The notes: generated from the sequence alone by a model not told the origin. 64,000 nucleotides of DNA from Progne subis subis (GCA_022316685.1 JAKJHU010000065.1:4954322-5018321), one strand, 5' to 3'. Shown: positions 12,101 to 25,078, counted from the first letter of the stretch. A program made the numbers and translations.

Positions 12101-13891
12101 CTGGTGGTAGGAGGAGTTTTGAGTAAAAAAGAGAACTCAGGGAAGTGAGCCCTCTGTTCCAAGGAGGAAGAGAAGATTTCAAGTCAGCCACACAACTTCC
12201 CTGCATATTCATAACAGTAAGTAAACAGTAAGAGAAAATTTTAAAGTAAAAAACGTATTTTTCTATTTAAATGTATATTAATATTTTATGCATTTTTAAA
12301 GAATTTGCTTAATGGATTTTTCATTGTGGGACATTCCCTTCACTCCTGCTCCTGTATGAAACCCTTTAGGGAGGCACTTCTCTTTACAACAGCCCCCAGC
12401 AGATGCAGAAGTGAAGGTACAAATCCTGACACCCCCAGCCCCTCATTTCTGACCATCACATGGGACCACTTTTCCCAAAAAAAAAAAAAAAAAAATCCCA
12501 ACAGCTTTTCCCAAAACTAAGCCCATGTGAAACAGCCCACCCTAACAGCTCCATAGTAGTTTGATCCAGTTTAAAAAAAAAAAACAAAACACAAAAGGCA
12601 TAAGAATCATCTTGTTTCCTACTTATCCAGCCTTTATTTCCAACATAAACCCTTATTATAACCTTCTCTGATGGGCTGGAAATCTGCTTAGTGCTCCTTA
12701 TTCTTCTCTTGCAAAAGCGTTTTTGATCAAAAGGTGACAAAAGATGGTGCTACCAGATGAACGGAAGAAGTACAGCCTGAGCTTCAGATCCTCTCTCTTG
12801 GAAAGCAGTTTTTTCCATCCTTTATGTGATTTCCCAAGTTGTTTTTGTCTTTCCAGTTGACTCAGCTGTGATTCAGCACAGATGCAACATCTCCCAATGG
12901 AGCTCATCCCTCCAACACTGACACACAGGTCACTTCTCCAGCTGTCCACACTGGAGTCCTCCTCGTGCTGTTCCCTCCCTCCTCTTCGGCCATTTCTCTC
13001 CCAACACCACGCAGCCCTCTTCTCCCTCAAATCCAATTTCCCCTTTAGGGTCAATTTCAGAGGGTACAAACAGCAGAACGATGCTGAACTCCCAAACCAA
13101 CCCTTGTCAAGCTCTTCTGTATCACACCTGCCACCTGCAGCATCCTGTGCCATCTTCATGGCCAAAACACTCAGCAGAAACGACCCCAGCAGTGTTTGCC
13201 ATCTGCCCTCGCATCTCTGCTGCAGCCAGAACAGTCCTCAGGAGGACTTCGTGCCCCAAACCACCCCAGGTCTCACCCACCGGGGCTCCAGCTGATGCCA
13301 CTCCTCCACACAACAAGGAACGACATGAAATGAAGAACAGGGAATCCCAGCATCTCCATGCTCTCACTAAATCACCTCCAAAAAACTTCAGGCAGCTCTG
13401 CTGATTCCTTGGAACAACTGCCATGGCTGAGAAAGACACAAACCCTCTAAGATCCAGTGTACTGAGACAGGGACATTCCTGCTGCTCTAACAGTGGCACA
13501 CTGCCTTCTCCACAGCCTTTGAGACAGAGACACCAAGACTGTAGGAGGTAAAATCAACCCTAAATTGATACTAACAGGTGATTTAAATAAATAAAATAAC
13601 CACTTGTTTCTCCAGAGATACTGGGTGGGCAAAGCATCCACATCAAACACTTCAAACTTCTGCAGCGGTCTCAGGGGTAAGACACCGAAATGCTGCAAAA
13701 AGCACATCAAAAGGAAGTAAGAAGTGACTTAACAAAATCTGTGCCCTCTCCACCACTTTATGGAAATCTTCAGTTTGGGTTTACCAACACTAACTTTGAC
13801 TTATTTTATGAAAACAGTTAGTGTCTTAAGTAGACATTGCTTAATCCTGAGGGGTTAAAGCATTACTGAGTAAAAGGATTATTTACTCACT

Positions 13892-13945
13892 CAGGAACCA
13901 GCAGGTACCAAAGCAGATGCACTGGTCAGGTTCCTGCTTTGGTAC
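13892..13945. repeat. Perfect 12-bp inverted repeat with competing stem
   Basis: gtaccaaagcag at 13905-13916 is the exact reverse complement of 13934-13945, with a 17-base loop. A second, overlapping pair (13892-13899 with 13929-13936, caggaacc/ggttcctg) competes with it. It lies in WNK2 intron 26. The function is unknown. Confidence 0.7.
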
Positions 13946-14853
13946 ATTTCACCTCACCAACTGCTACAGACCTACTGCTGCTACAGGATTTTTTCCTTCT
14001 ATATCCCAAAACGGCAGTGGTTTGCTATGTAGATCTTGTTCTTTTGCTTTTAGAAGATTACAAAAGAGCTCCTTGCTGTTATTTTCCTCTATTTTAGCTC
14101 AATTTGCAGTTTTCCAAGAAAACAAACCCAGCAAAAATGACTAGTCAAAGAACTTCCAACTGTGAGGAGGAAGAGGTTTGGAAACCCAGAGCAGGGTGGG
14201 CCAGAACTGGGGTTCTGGATGTGTGCTCACTCCTTGCTGTGCTGCCTCTGTATCAGCCCTCAGCAGCACGGCACGCAGACACGGCGCCCCTGACACGGCT
14301 TTGTCCTGCTGCTGAGAACAGGAGGGACCAGTGGGGGCTTCCCAATTCCCCGTTTGTTGTAGGACACCGACAGCATTTCTGGGGATGGCGTTGTCCAACA
14401 AGCAAGGGTCAGCACAGCCCCAGCTGTCCCCTCTCCCAGCACAGGACTCACTCCAATTCCACTCAAACAGCAGCTCCCAACCACGGAACCACCAGCCCCT
14501 GTTCTGAGGAAGGCCAATATTAAACATCAGAAAAAAAACTTTAGTCATAGCTGAAACTGAAGTTGAGCAACAGATGATAATGGTAGGAGTATTGCTGTGT
14601 ATCGCTGTTAGTAAGCGGTTTGGAATTTAAAAATATATATTTTTATATATATTGCTACCCATATATCGCTTAAGATTATTCCAAAGGACAATTTTAAAAA
14701 GAATTGATTTAGCACTGAATGAAAAGAGATGGACATTTATAGAAAGCATATTTATCTGGAGTAATTTTAGTCTATGTCCTCCTCCACATTTGAGTTCTGC
14801 AAAGGCTGTCAGACACATAGCAAAAGGTATGTCCTTCAAGGAGGGCCACTTAC

Positions 14854-15107
14854 TCCACACGTCTCATTCTGCGTTTGCATGGGGTTAGCCTTTGGCTCCA
14901 TGTCTTGCCTTTTTTGGTTCTGCTTCAGTTGGTTTAAAGAAGGTTTTGTCTGTGTAGCTCCAACAGTTTTGCTCGTCCACTGGTCCACCAGCTTGTGCAG
15001 GTCGTCTGTGAACGTCCCTTTCTTGTTGTTACTGTTGTTGGCCTGAACCTGCAGCGGCGACTGCGGGAGCGGCTCAGGACACGTCACCAGGCTGTTGGTC
15101 GAGGATC
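14854..15107 (-). CDS. WNK2: WNK2 exon 26: conserved C-terminal segment
   Basis: Encodes the conserved block [20 protein letters not shown] followed by WTSKTVG and KPSLNQLKQ, matching the distal C-terminus of WNK2; WNK1 has a related [11 protein letters not shown]. Entered in phase 1 from the 45-bp exon (A|GA = R, giving HSSRSST). It leaves in phase 0 at a strong donor, TGTGGA|gtaagt. If that donor is not used, the frame continues only five codons (VSGPP) to TGA, giving a short alternative end. Confidence 0.92.
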
Positions 15108-16608
15108 CTGGAAAATCACACAGAGAGCTGAAATGGTGTCTCTGCCTCACCCCCGCAGCTCAAACCCCTTCCCACCTACTGCCACTCCAGTGGTGGCTTT
15201 CTGGATATCTAACCCTCCCCCTCCTGGCTGCAGAACAACTTTGCTTAAAGAAATGGTCCAAGTCCAATGGGTTTGCATTTTCTATCACATCATGTTACCT
15301 TGGCCATTAATTTGTCCTGGGTGAAATTAGGGACAGGGAGTGAAGCCAGGGATGCAGCCCCCATAAAGCTGACATCCATACAACATCTCCTCAGAGACTA
15401 CCATGAGGAAGAGGGAGGTGGGATGCATTGCTAACAGTGCAAGCATTTAGAAAATTAGTTTACCGTTTATTTTACTTGCATAAGTTTACTGCCCTCCTGG
15501 AAAAATAGTGATTGTCATAGAGGTTACAGGCAGGGCTGGCTCCTGCGCCTCAAAAGGCTCTGGGAGCCCACCACCTCTCTCAATGATGCCAGGACCAGTC
15601 ACATGGCTATTTTGAGTATTTTTGGGGAAAGATCCCCATCAGCACCATGAAAGTATAGAAGAGAGAGGAGACAGGTTGTAGTGGGTGGGATGACTGTTTG
15701 AGACAAAGATAGAGAACTTTTGGTATAGATAAAAGCAGTCAGGAAGAGTATCGATAGAAGTTTAATTTTGAATGTTCACTTCCTTCTAGAAGAACTAGTA
15801 AAAAAAAAAAAAAATCTGTCCTTTTTCTGCTTAGTGACTACAAGTCTGACACAGCAAGCTCAGCAGGAGACTGCAACTGAAGGAGTTTGAATTTGACCTA
15901 AGCAGAAAATATAAAGTAACTCCTGAGCTAACATATTTGAGATAGCTAAAGATTAGAAATAAAGACCATCTCTCCAAGCAAAAAGTTCACAGAACTGTAG
16001 TAAAATTATGATATAAGCCAACATGAACATTGAGTATTTTCTCTGTTAATCAGTTACCAGCCAATGAAACAGAGTACCCTAATTAGTCCCACAGTTATAT
16101 AAAATACATTAATAACCTTTAAATGATCATGCATTCAACCTGCAACATCACTTTTAAGTGAATACTGCTCAATTCCTTTTCCTTTACTTGGGGTAAAAGT
16201 GAGAAAAGTAAGGACTTTGAGAGGAAAGCTCTTCAATCGGTATTTAATATTTCATGCAGCTCAAGGAGGCTGGGATGGCTTTAAGCCATCAATTCCTCCA
16301 GCAGAGAACTGCAGTCATAAAAAGGTGTGTATTTCAGAGACAGACACTGGACCTAGTTTCCTGGCCGCATGCGTGCACAGTCTCACACACAGAACACCAC
16401 GACTCTCTTGCAGCATGCGAGGCTCCCAAGACACCACAGCACATGCATTACTCTCAAAGTATCACAATTTATACAGTCTAGTTTCATATAACTGCATCAG
16501 CTCTAGTTATTAAACAACTAGCTTTTAGTAAAAAATAAGAATAATAAAAAAGCAAAGAACATCCCATGCCATGAAGGAAATACTGAGAAACAAAAATGGG
16601 ATAGTTAC
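15108..16608 (-). other. WNK2: WNK2 intron 25
   Basis: A 1.5-kb intron, AT-rich, with no recognisable exon or repeat apart from a short poly(A) run near 15799. Confidence 0.8.
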
Positions 16609-16653
16609 TACTACTGTGATCTTTGCCTAGACATAGTCGTTTCAAGGTGGACC
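16609..16653 (-). CDS. WNK2: WNK2 exon 25: 45-bp microexon-like segment
   Basis: Codes for STLKRLCLGKDHSS, with the split codons T|GG (W) on entry and A|GA (R) on exit. It matches the SALKRLCLGK segment of mammalian WNK2. Acceptor ccttgtag, donor AGTAGTA|gtaact. The length is a multiple of three, but if the exon is skipped the flanking bases T and GA make a TGA stop at the new junction. Confidence 0.9.
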
Positions 16654-19596
16654 CTACAAGGTAAAACAATACAAGACACACAGAATTAGGTAAGACCGGA
16701 CACAACAAATCAGACGGACAAGCTTCTGTACTTTTAAGCAATCAGAAAGTAGTTATTATGCAAGAAAGGACAGACAAAGTCAGCAGTTCAGGTGAGTAAA
16801 GGAAGCCTAAATAACTGGACAGCTCAAACCTTCCTTAATGTGCAGCCATTCAAAAGCTTTGGAAAATACCACAGCATGCCAAAAGCAAGGGCTCATGACT
16901 TAAAGATGCATTTGTTTGTGGTTTTGGTGGGGGGGTTTTTTGGTTGGTTTTTAATTTTTTTCTTTCTTTTCCTTTTTTTTTTTTTTTTTTTTTTTTCCCC
17001 AAATTGCCTTGGATTCCTAATAGAAGGTTTTGATTTGTTTCCTATTAATGCAGGAAATGATGTCAATTTAGTTCGTGATTGGAGGCCAAAAATGCTTTCA
17101 GGAACAAGTCAAGCTAGTCTGGCTGCAAAGACAAACCATAAAACAACCCTAGAAATCTTGTTTTACAAGTCCAAAAAGATACATTGTTCTGCAGGTCTGA
17201 GGCCAATTGTTTCCAAATAGTTTATTTGTAGGGTTTGTGTCTAAATGTGAGACTCTGAACTTCAATTGAAGAGAACTGTGAATGAGTTTCCCTTATGCCT
17301 TGTCCAAGTGCAGAAAAATAATCCATTAGGGTAGCCGGGTTTTAATTTAACTAAACTATGTGGATTTTTCGTTATTGTCTCGTTCCATCCTTCGTTATGA
17401 TTTTACAGTCTGTTGATAGCAGAGTGCCAGAAGTGTGCTGAGACCCAGACTCGACTGTCAGATCTTGCCAGACATCGGCACCATCGCTATTTGGGTGCCA
17501 AATTTCCTGAAAGGTATTTTGGACTTGATAAGAATATTGTTATGGGATGGGGGGAGATGAGTGTCTGACATGGGCTATGGAGAGGTCATTGGGAGGAAGC
17601 ACTTGAAACCATAAGCAAAATCAGACTGGGGCAAAAAAGTAAGAGAGAGGATGGATGTGCTTTTTCTCTAGAGTAAACACTGGTGTAACATTTTGTTACT
17701 GTGCCAGAAATGCAGTTTTAAACTCAGATTTCAGGTCCAGGCTGACACAGACCCTGAATGAGTCTTCAGAGGAGAAGGAAGCGATTTCAGTCAGAGACTG
17801 AGGAAGAGAAAGTAAAGAAACAAGGGAGGGAGGAAGTAAGGGAGAAGAGATGTTTGTGCTTAGATATGGGTGGCATAGGGAACAGAGGACTGCTTTGAAA
17901 GAATTTCTTATTATTTCATATAGTTCATAGAGGTTTCTACCCTGGGAAAATCAGGAGGACATGACTACAACAATACAAAAGCATAACCAAGTTCAGTTCT
18001 TATCTCAAAGCCCAGATAGCAAACAGTCACATTCACAACTCAACCATCTGTCTTGTATTCTTACATCTTTGGCGCTCTTTTCCCTCAGATATACCTTACC
18101 TTGCCTATCCCAAAGTTAGCTACCAATTCCCACAGTGGAAGCAAGTCCCCATGATGGCAGTGGCCACGGCAGCAATCCTAGAAGGCTATTTCCTATTTCC
18201 TGCAGCAACAGGCACTTCTTAGCACAATATGAATGCAAATGGAAAGCACCTGCCTGCGAGAAATAAAAGCAGGCAGCTGACTGCAGTACATGCTCAAATG
18301 TGTGTAAAAACACCTTAATCACCACCCCCTGAACCCCCCTAATCACCAACCTCTGGAACACCCTCATCAGCACCCCTTGAAACCCAGAGCATCACCAGCG
18401 CTCTGCTTCCTGCACACCCAGCACGGGTTCCCAGCACCAGGTGCCAAACCCGAGCCCGGGAAGTGACAGAGCAGTGATACTCAATGCTCTCAGGAAACAC
18501 CCACGGGAGGGATGTCAGCTCTGAGGACATCATCACAGGAGAGCTGCTCCTGCCAGCAGCACCCCTCCAGCGTGGGGCCTGGGAGATGGGAAATGTTCCC
18601 TAAGTGGTGAGACTGCCTCAAGCAGGGACTGACAGTCATCAGCCACGGCTGGTTATGAACTCAAATTCAATTAAAAATTCACTTTGTAGATCTAATTCAC
18701 CAGATTAATTGTATTACTACTAAAATTAATGTGTTTAAGAACTGTAAAGTTAAGGAGATGAATCGTAATTAAGATTTAATGTAAGACTGCGAAAGTTCAG
18801 CAGAGCGTTTTACCTCCAATTCCAGATCTCTTATCTGAGGAATTCAATAGCTATTATATCTTACAGAACGGAAAAAATCCACTGTCCCATATTTGCACTA
18901 ACACCTGCCAAAAAGCTGGAAAGCTACAAAAATGGAAATGGCAATAAACTGCTAGACCATTTCCATAACTGCATATGTACATACAGTATATGAATTGCTA
19001 CAGACCTGGCAAAAATTGCATTACACAAGATTCCAAGCCTAAGCCAAATGGAGCTTTGAAAATTCCACTCACAATCACTAGAAACTCTTCCCTAAGGCAC
19101 CCCTGCAGTTTAACCCAGGAAAGGAACTCAGCATAAAATTATGCCAAAGCCCATCAAAAATATTTTATTCCATGAAACATACAAAGGTAAAGTCAATATT
19201 GGACATGGGCAACAGAACAAAAAGTCCTGGAGAACACTGTGAAAGCATTCAAGCCCGACAGATCTTGTAACCAGAGCAAGATCCTTGTGATATTGTCTTT
19301 AATCCATTGGAACATTTATTTTCAAAGTTGTTGCCAACTTTTTTGCCATTGCAGCAGGTCTCCTGCTGGCATATCCCACCTTGCCAAAGAGCTGGTTTTC
19401 CTTAACCAAGTATACAGATTCAGAGCCTTTTTGAAAATGCAGCACAATGTTTCCCAACAGCTCTCAAACAAAAAAATGCTAGGGAAGCCCTAATTATAGA
19501 ATAGACCCAGGACTCTGAACAGTCTGGAGGTGCCACTGAGCTGCTGGCACTGGACAGCCATGTCCCAGCTCTGTACACCTGCAATCCTACCTGCAA

Positions 19597-19705
19597 TGGT
19601 TTGGGTTGGAAGGGACTTTTGAAGCCATGGGCAGGGACACCTTCCACTGCTTCCCAGGCTGCTCCAAGCCCTATCCAGCCTGGCCTGTGACATTCCAGGG
19701 ATGGG
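19597..19705 (-). mobile_element. CR1 LINE 3' fragment
   Basis: The plus strand shows 'atggtttgggttggaaggga', then 'gggcagggacaccttccac' and 'ggctgctccaagccct', the reverse complement of a CR1 3' end. Truncated and internally shortened. Confidence 0.88.
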
Positions 19706-19851
19706 GCATGGATGCAAACGTGCTCAGCACCTAATCCAAATGCTTGGCTTTGCCTGCCTGCCGTGTCAGGCACTGACATCCCCTCCAGAGGGGAAGGAAC
19801 ACGAGCCAGCTGGTATTGCCAACATCACCACCTTCAAATACTAGAATCAAA

Positions 19852-19940
19852 GGATGGAAGGGACCTTAAAAGCCCATCTTGTTCCAACCCCCTTCCACCA
19901 GACCAGGCTGCTCCAAGCCCCATCTAACCTGGCCCTCCTC
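19852..19940 (-). mobile_element. CR1 LINE 3' fragment
   Basis: 'ggatggaagggaccttaaaa' followed by 'ccagaccaggctgctccaag' on the plus strand, so the element is in minus orientation. A separate insertion from the one about 150 bases to the left. Confidence 0.85.
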
Positions 19941-20787
19941 AAGCACTGTTTTTCCTGAGGCTCCTATTTTTCCACAGCTGCTCTGGATCCCAGCTCCACA
20001 GAACATCCTGCTGTCCGTCCCAGTCCCAGCTGCCCTCGAGAAGGACAGGAATGCACAGAGAGCCCAGCCCCTCTCTCACACACACATCCCACCTGCTGGG
20101 CCCCCAGGAAAACCAGCTGGGATTGGCCTCCTGCCCCACCAGACGTGCCCACAGCTCAGCCTCCAGGTGAGAGGCTCCCCTGCCAGCCCAGCTGTGCTCT
20201 CGGGCCTGGGACCTCAGGGGTGACCTGGGACTGCAGTGCCACGTTCTGAACTGCGCCCATCTCCCGGTGGGACCCAGGCACAGGGGAGGCCAAACCTCCC
20301 CAGCACTTGCCCAGAGCCCGAGAGCACACGGGCTGAGAACAGAAAGCAATTCGTCATGCCGAGTTATTTAGGCATCAGGAAACTTCACGATTCAAAGGAT
20401 TTAAATATTCCCTTGGTTTCATTCACAACATCCATGCACCCAAACATCTTCAATACACAGGTTTTTAATTGCCATCTCCCAGACTTTTGGCATCCTACTG
20501 AAGAGTAATTCCATGGAAGATTAATGAAGGAACTTTTGGGAATTACATGTGCAGAAGAAGAAATTACTGTGGCGCTACAACACCAAACAGGAACATTTGG
20601 GAGCTGAGAATTCCCGTCAGGTTCACAGAAAAAAAATCCCTAAATGCAAAATTGTCTCATGACTTCACCAGTCGTTACAAGCTTATATGATAATAAATTC
20701 TGTAAACAGTCACCTGAGTGTTTGGGCTTTCAGGGAGCCCAAACAAAACAAAACACCCAAAAAGAAAACAAAAAACAACCAAACACC

Positions 20788-20810
20788 ACCACCCCCCCCC
20801 CCCCCCCCCA
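20788..20810. repeat. Poly(C) tract
   Basis: About 20 consecutive C on the plus strand, preceded by (cca)n. On the RNA this is a poly(G) tract within intron 24. Confidence 0.9.
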
Positions 20811-22144
20811 ATCAAGATTGTTTTTTAAAATACTGTTTATTCACAAAATTAGGAGGAGTGTATTGGAGTGGTCTTGTGCCTTTGACCTGACCCACTTGGG
20901 TAGTAATGAGCAGCGCAGAACTCCAAGGGGAGATCTGATACTACTGTAAGCCCATTGTTATTTAACCAAACACTTTCTCAAGAACATTATCAGCCCTTCT
21001 AAGTTTATATGTAAGTGGCCTATAGTACCTGTTCAGCACAACATATCTTTATTGTACAAGCAAAATCCGTTTGCCTAAAAAAGCAGCATCTACAATTGGG
21101 TAAAAAAAGTCTTAATATTTTTTTCATTAAATAGCTTGATATTGTTTGGTGGAATTGCCAATTACTTTAGAAGTCAGACAAATAGGGTACAAATAGAAGG
21201 TGCACAGTTATTTGAATCAAAACTCCTGGATCCTAGCAATCCATTTCCAAGTATTATCTGAATATCTGATATTGCTTTTTACTTATTTATGCTTTGATGA
21301 ACTGCTAATTGACTTCATCTCTGAGGTCACATAAGGTCATAAGAAAATAAACTGAGTCAAGTGCTTCAGCCAGATCAGCTTACACAAAAAGTTGATGGGA
21401 CTCTCCCTTAGAGTAACCAGATCTTCCTGCTGCTTGTGAGTTCATCAAAAAATTACTCACTTAAACTAATTAAAGTGTCTGCATGGGGAAAAGCCCACCT
21501 GGGACATATTTGGAAAGAACTAGCTGGAGCACTGTTGTCTCAGCATTTCCACATGCAAAGAGCGGGGGGAAAAAACTTAAAGAAAATAGAGTGGATATAA
21601 ACAGTACTGTATATCGAGTTAATACAGCCCTTGTATGGAAGTTATACCCTCCAGTGACCTTCTAGAATTGTATCAGCTTGCTACATGCATGTCTTCAGAG
21701 TCCAAACATGTGTGAAAGAGACCATTCGTCTACAGAAGGATGGATTTCGTTTTGTTGTCGCTGGAACCGGGACAGCAGACATGTATATTTGCCACATTGC
21801 AAATAAAATTACTTCAACAGAAATCACATAAAATACAAAAGCTTTGATAAGTCCGGGGTAAAATTTACCATCAGGCTATATATAATAAATGATGAGATCT
21901 TCCACACATGCTTTTGGTGCCCAGGCACGAGCCAAAAGCAGTGCAAAAAAAGCTTTCATACGAAAAATTAATATAAATAAGGTGTGTTCATGATGATTAC
22001 TTAAAAGAAGGAGAAAAAGAAAGAAAAGATGGTTCAGAAAAAGGGGCATCCTGCCAAACATATTAGAGATATAAACCATGGAATTGGAAAAAGGGGGTAA
22101 AAGAAAGATGGACTGTGATAAAATACAAAAGAACAAATACAAAC

Positions 22145-22243
22145 AGATGGACAAAGACACAGGTCCACTGAGGAATCTGGTACGAGGTTTGCTACTAGAT
22201 TTATAGGTCACTCTCTCAGACGTTTGGTGGAAAACCGTCCAGC
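22145..22243 (-). CDS. WNK2: WNK2 exon 24
   Basis: Encodes GWTVFHQTSERVTYKSSSKP and then RTRFLSGPVSLSI, a close match to the conserved mammalian WNK2 segment. Phase 1 in (G|GC) and phase 1 out (ATC T|gtttgt), which completes tryptophan with the next exon. The donor is weak apart from the GT. Rich in serine, basic residues and tyrosine. Confidence 0.92.
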
Positions 22244-23152
22244 CTGTAAATGAATATAAAGGGAAGAAAACAAAGACACTTATAAAGTACAAGTAGCTGT
22301 GATCAGATGTCCTAAACCATCAGTCAAATCAGCTTTGTTAGTTAAACCTCCACATCTCCCCCTTAACTTTGCCAAAGAGGAGCAAGTTCACTGACCATAC
22401 ACAAAGGATGCAATAACAGCAGAAGAGGACAGATAGATATTTTGCAGATTAGTTTGGCAGGATGTGCAATGAGAGGAAGGTATTTTTTAATCATCATTGG
22501 AACTTCCCATATGCATGGCAAAGAGATCAGTCAAAGCCTATGACAGGGGCAATACGCAGAGGTCTCAGAGCTGGGGCCTGGGAGCACAGCCAGTCTCCAG
22601 TCCTGTGGCTGGGACTCTAATATTAGGCACAAAGTGAACCCCTCATAGAGAGGAAACATAACTTGGTCCCCTGGGTTTGGCTTTCTTTTAATTTCTTTTT
22701 TTATTTTCCTTCATGCCCAAGACAGTTTGCTAGTTTATAATGAAGAACTTGGGATCTACCAGAATCAAGGGGCTAGAAAAATGAAACAAAGCAAACACTC
22801 TTCTAGCCTTCTGTATATTTTTTGTTTTCCGTTCATTTTTTCTCAGGATTCTGTAAGGCAGACTCCAGAGAAGGTATTGGGATAAAGCTGCTGCCGGCAA
22901 AACTGAAAGGTATTTATTTCCCAAGTATTAGGGATGTCTTGGGCATGCCTTCAAGTGTTGCTAACACTCGGTAACATACTTCAGTTCTGCTCTCCTGACA
23001 ACACTGCAATGCTCTTTTTAAAGATAAGCCGGTAATTTGGATTGTCAAAGGTTCACGTTCCTCTGCCACTCCTAGAGAGCTCAAGCCTAAGGGAAGGGAG
23101 CTAATTTCAGCGCGTGCTGAAGAGGCGCGAGACAGGCGGCAGGAGCAATCAC
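22244..23152 (-). other. WNK2: WNK2 intron 23
   Basis: A 0.9-kb intron with no repeat or exon recognised. Confidence 0.85.
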
Positions 23153-23359
23153 CTTGGGCAGAGCCGGCGTTGGCGTCGGGCGCGTCGGGGCCCAGGCCGG
23201 AGCAGAGGTCGGAGGACAGAGAGGCTTTGACGGAGCAGGGCTGCTGCGTCTGCACCGCCCTGCCCGGCGCTGCCGGGGGCACCGCCGCCGCCTCGGGGGA
23301 GCCCGCCTGCCATCCGCCGCTCTCCTTGTGGGGCGAGCCTTTAGAGTCCGAGAGGTTAC
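23153..23359 (-). CDS. WNK2: WNK2 exon 23
   Basis: Encodes NLSDSKGSPHKESGG, an alanine/proline linker, then AVQTQQPCSVKASLSSDLCS, which is nearly identical to mammalian WNK2. Entered in phase 1 (A|GT) and left in phase 1 (CCCAAG|gtgatt). The linker is GC-rich and less conserved. Symmetric phase means this exon can be skipped without frameshift. Confidence 0.9.
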
Positions 23360-24863
23360 CTGGAAGAGCAAACAAACACAACACGTGCAGTGGCAAGAGC
23401 TAGGAAAACTCCGAATAAAAAACCCCTGCCTAAAAATAATCCGAATCTTGACCCCAAGAGGAACAGCCGTTCGCCGTGCTGATGTTCTGGATGCAGCACA
23501 GACTTGGGGACAGCCTGCACTAGAAAATAATCCACGCCTCCTATCGCTGATTCTGTTTCTCCAAGAAGCTCCTGAAGCAAGTTTGATTTTTACAGTTTCT
23601 CCTCTGTGTTTTCAGGAGCCCCAGAAGGAGCACTGCTGGAATAAAGAAAGAGCTGCTGGGGTGTTGAGCAGGAGGAGGAACGCGCAGAATAACGAAGCAG
23701 GACACAGAGGTTTGCTCTCCCACACCAAAGGTGAAATTAAGCAAATGGAGAAGAGTAAAGAATTGCAGCAAAGGCACAAGGAACATTTTATTTACAGCTA
23801 TTTGTGCATAATTGTCATTGCCACCGTTAGATGCTTCTGCTGATAAATTCGTGTAACATGACTGCAAAGGTATTTTGGTTTTTAAGCCTCTTTACCCAAG
23901 ATACTTGTGTAAACCAAAGTACGGATGGAGACATTTATCTAGATATCTACAGGTAAGTATCAATATATAAATGTCTAGACGTAGATGTACAGACAGTATC
24001 AAACACTGCTTCAGTCCCTGTGGGCAAGAACACTCAGTTTCAAGATGGGCCACAGAACTTCTTGCCCCTGAACATATTTGCTTTTCCTAACTCTGCTGAA
24101 ATCCTTAGCTAAAAAGCAAAATCCTCCTCAACACCCTGTCTATAAAGATTGATGTAACAAAATTCCAAGGGTCCCTATGATGCAATAATATTGAAAACAA
24201 AAGCCACCAGATTTGACATAAAGAGTGAATGCTGGAAATGCTGCTGCTCCCTCAAATAACAGCATGAACTAAATGGAAGAAAAATTATGCATATTGTATT
24301 CTACATTTTGCTGAAGAAATAGATACTGGGGTGTATCAATATTTTCCAGGTAAGTTATATTTTTGTACTTTTCCAAGAGATAAAATCTCAAGACTGTAGT
24401 GCTCTATGAAAATCTCACACTACTCCAGATGCTCAGAGCACCCACCATAGTTTTGTAACTGCTTTTACCTCCCATCCTTCAGGGGAGCAAATGCAATCCC
24501 ATCTTTTACATATGACATCTTGGAGGAAAAAGTAAACAACAACAAGATACAGCACCTAATCAATAGAGCATAACAGTACCTAAGAAGTGACTACAAACAT
24601 CAGTAGATTGCATTTGGAGAATGGAGGAGATGTGACCAGGCTGTTTTCCAAATTGAAGTGGAATATTATTCCTCTGCCAAGCACTGCAACCAATGCAGAG
24701 CAGGCAGGTATGGCTCGCCACCGGGAGCTGGGACAAGCCTGTCCAAAAGCAGGACAGCTCAAAACCAACACAAATTCCATCCATTCCAGCAGTCCCAACC
24801 ATCACACAGCAGAGCCACAAGTGACACAAGCAACAGGCCAAGGGAAACGCCCAGTGTACCTAC
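23360..24863 (-). other. WNK2: WNK2 intron 22
   Basis: A 1.5-kb intron; no exon, CR1 or other repeat recognised. Open frames on either strand lack splice sites or similarity. Confidence 0.8.
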
Positions 24864-25078
24864 TTGTGCTTGATGTTCCACTCCTGAGCTGCTGGACCAG
24901 AGGGTTTAAGAGTTTTCCAGCTTTCAATTTGTTTTTGCTGGTTCTTCGGCGCCGGCTGCTCGGCGGGGCAGAGTGAAGGAAGCCCAGGTTGGGAGGAAGG
25001 GGTTTCCCCAGCCGAATATACAGTGCCTCTATCTCATTCTTCTGCTGCGTCTGCAGCTCAGCAATCTCTTTCATATGC
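24864..25078 (-). CDS. WNK2: WNK2 exon 22: end of coiled coil
   Basis: Begins with the base that completes lysine (AA|G) and encodes HMKEIAELQTQQKNEIEALY, the second half of the C-terminal coiled coil. RLGKPLPPNLGF and a basic stretch (SRRRRTSKNKLKAGKLLNPL) follow. Both are hallmark WNK C-terminal sequences; in the family this coiled coil supports WNK-WNK and SPAK/OSR1 interactions. Donor ACAA|gtaggt gives phase 1. Confidence 0.94.

Larger units (their letters stand above)
8957..14853 (-). other. WNK2: WNK2 intron 26
   Basis: No further exon was recognised in 5.9 kb. It contains a G/T-rich run on the plus strand just upstream of the terminal exon (about 9115-9182), a strong small hairpin at 13892-13945 and a poly(A/T) tract near 12478. 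Several accidental minus-strand frames lack splice signals. Confidence 0.7.
16654..22144 (-). other. WNK2: WNK2 intron 24
   Basis: A 5.5-kb intron. It contains a poly(T) tract with G-rich flank (about 16915-17000), two CR1 3' fragments (19597, 19852) and a poly(C) tract (about 20790-20809). No further exon was found; open frames around 19.9-20.3 kb are partly CR1. Confidence 0.8.

Noticed and set aside
19939..20349. 136-codon minus-strand frame as a possible extra WNK2 exon
   Set aside because: It begins beside CR1 sequence, lacks a convincing acceptor and donor in matching phase, and resembles no WNK segment.
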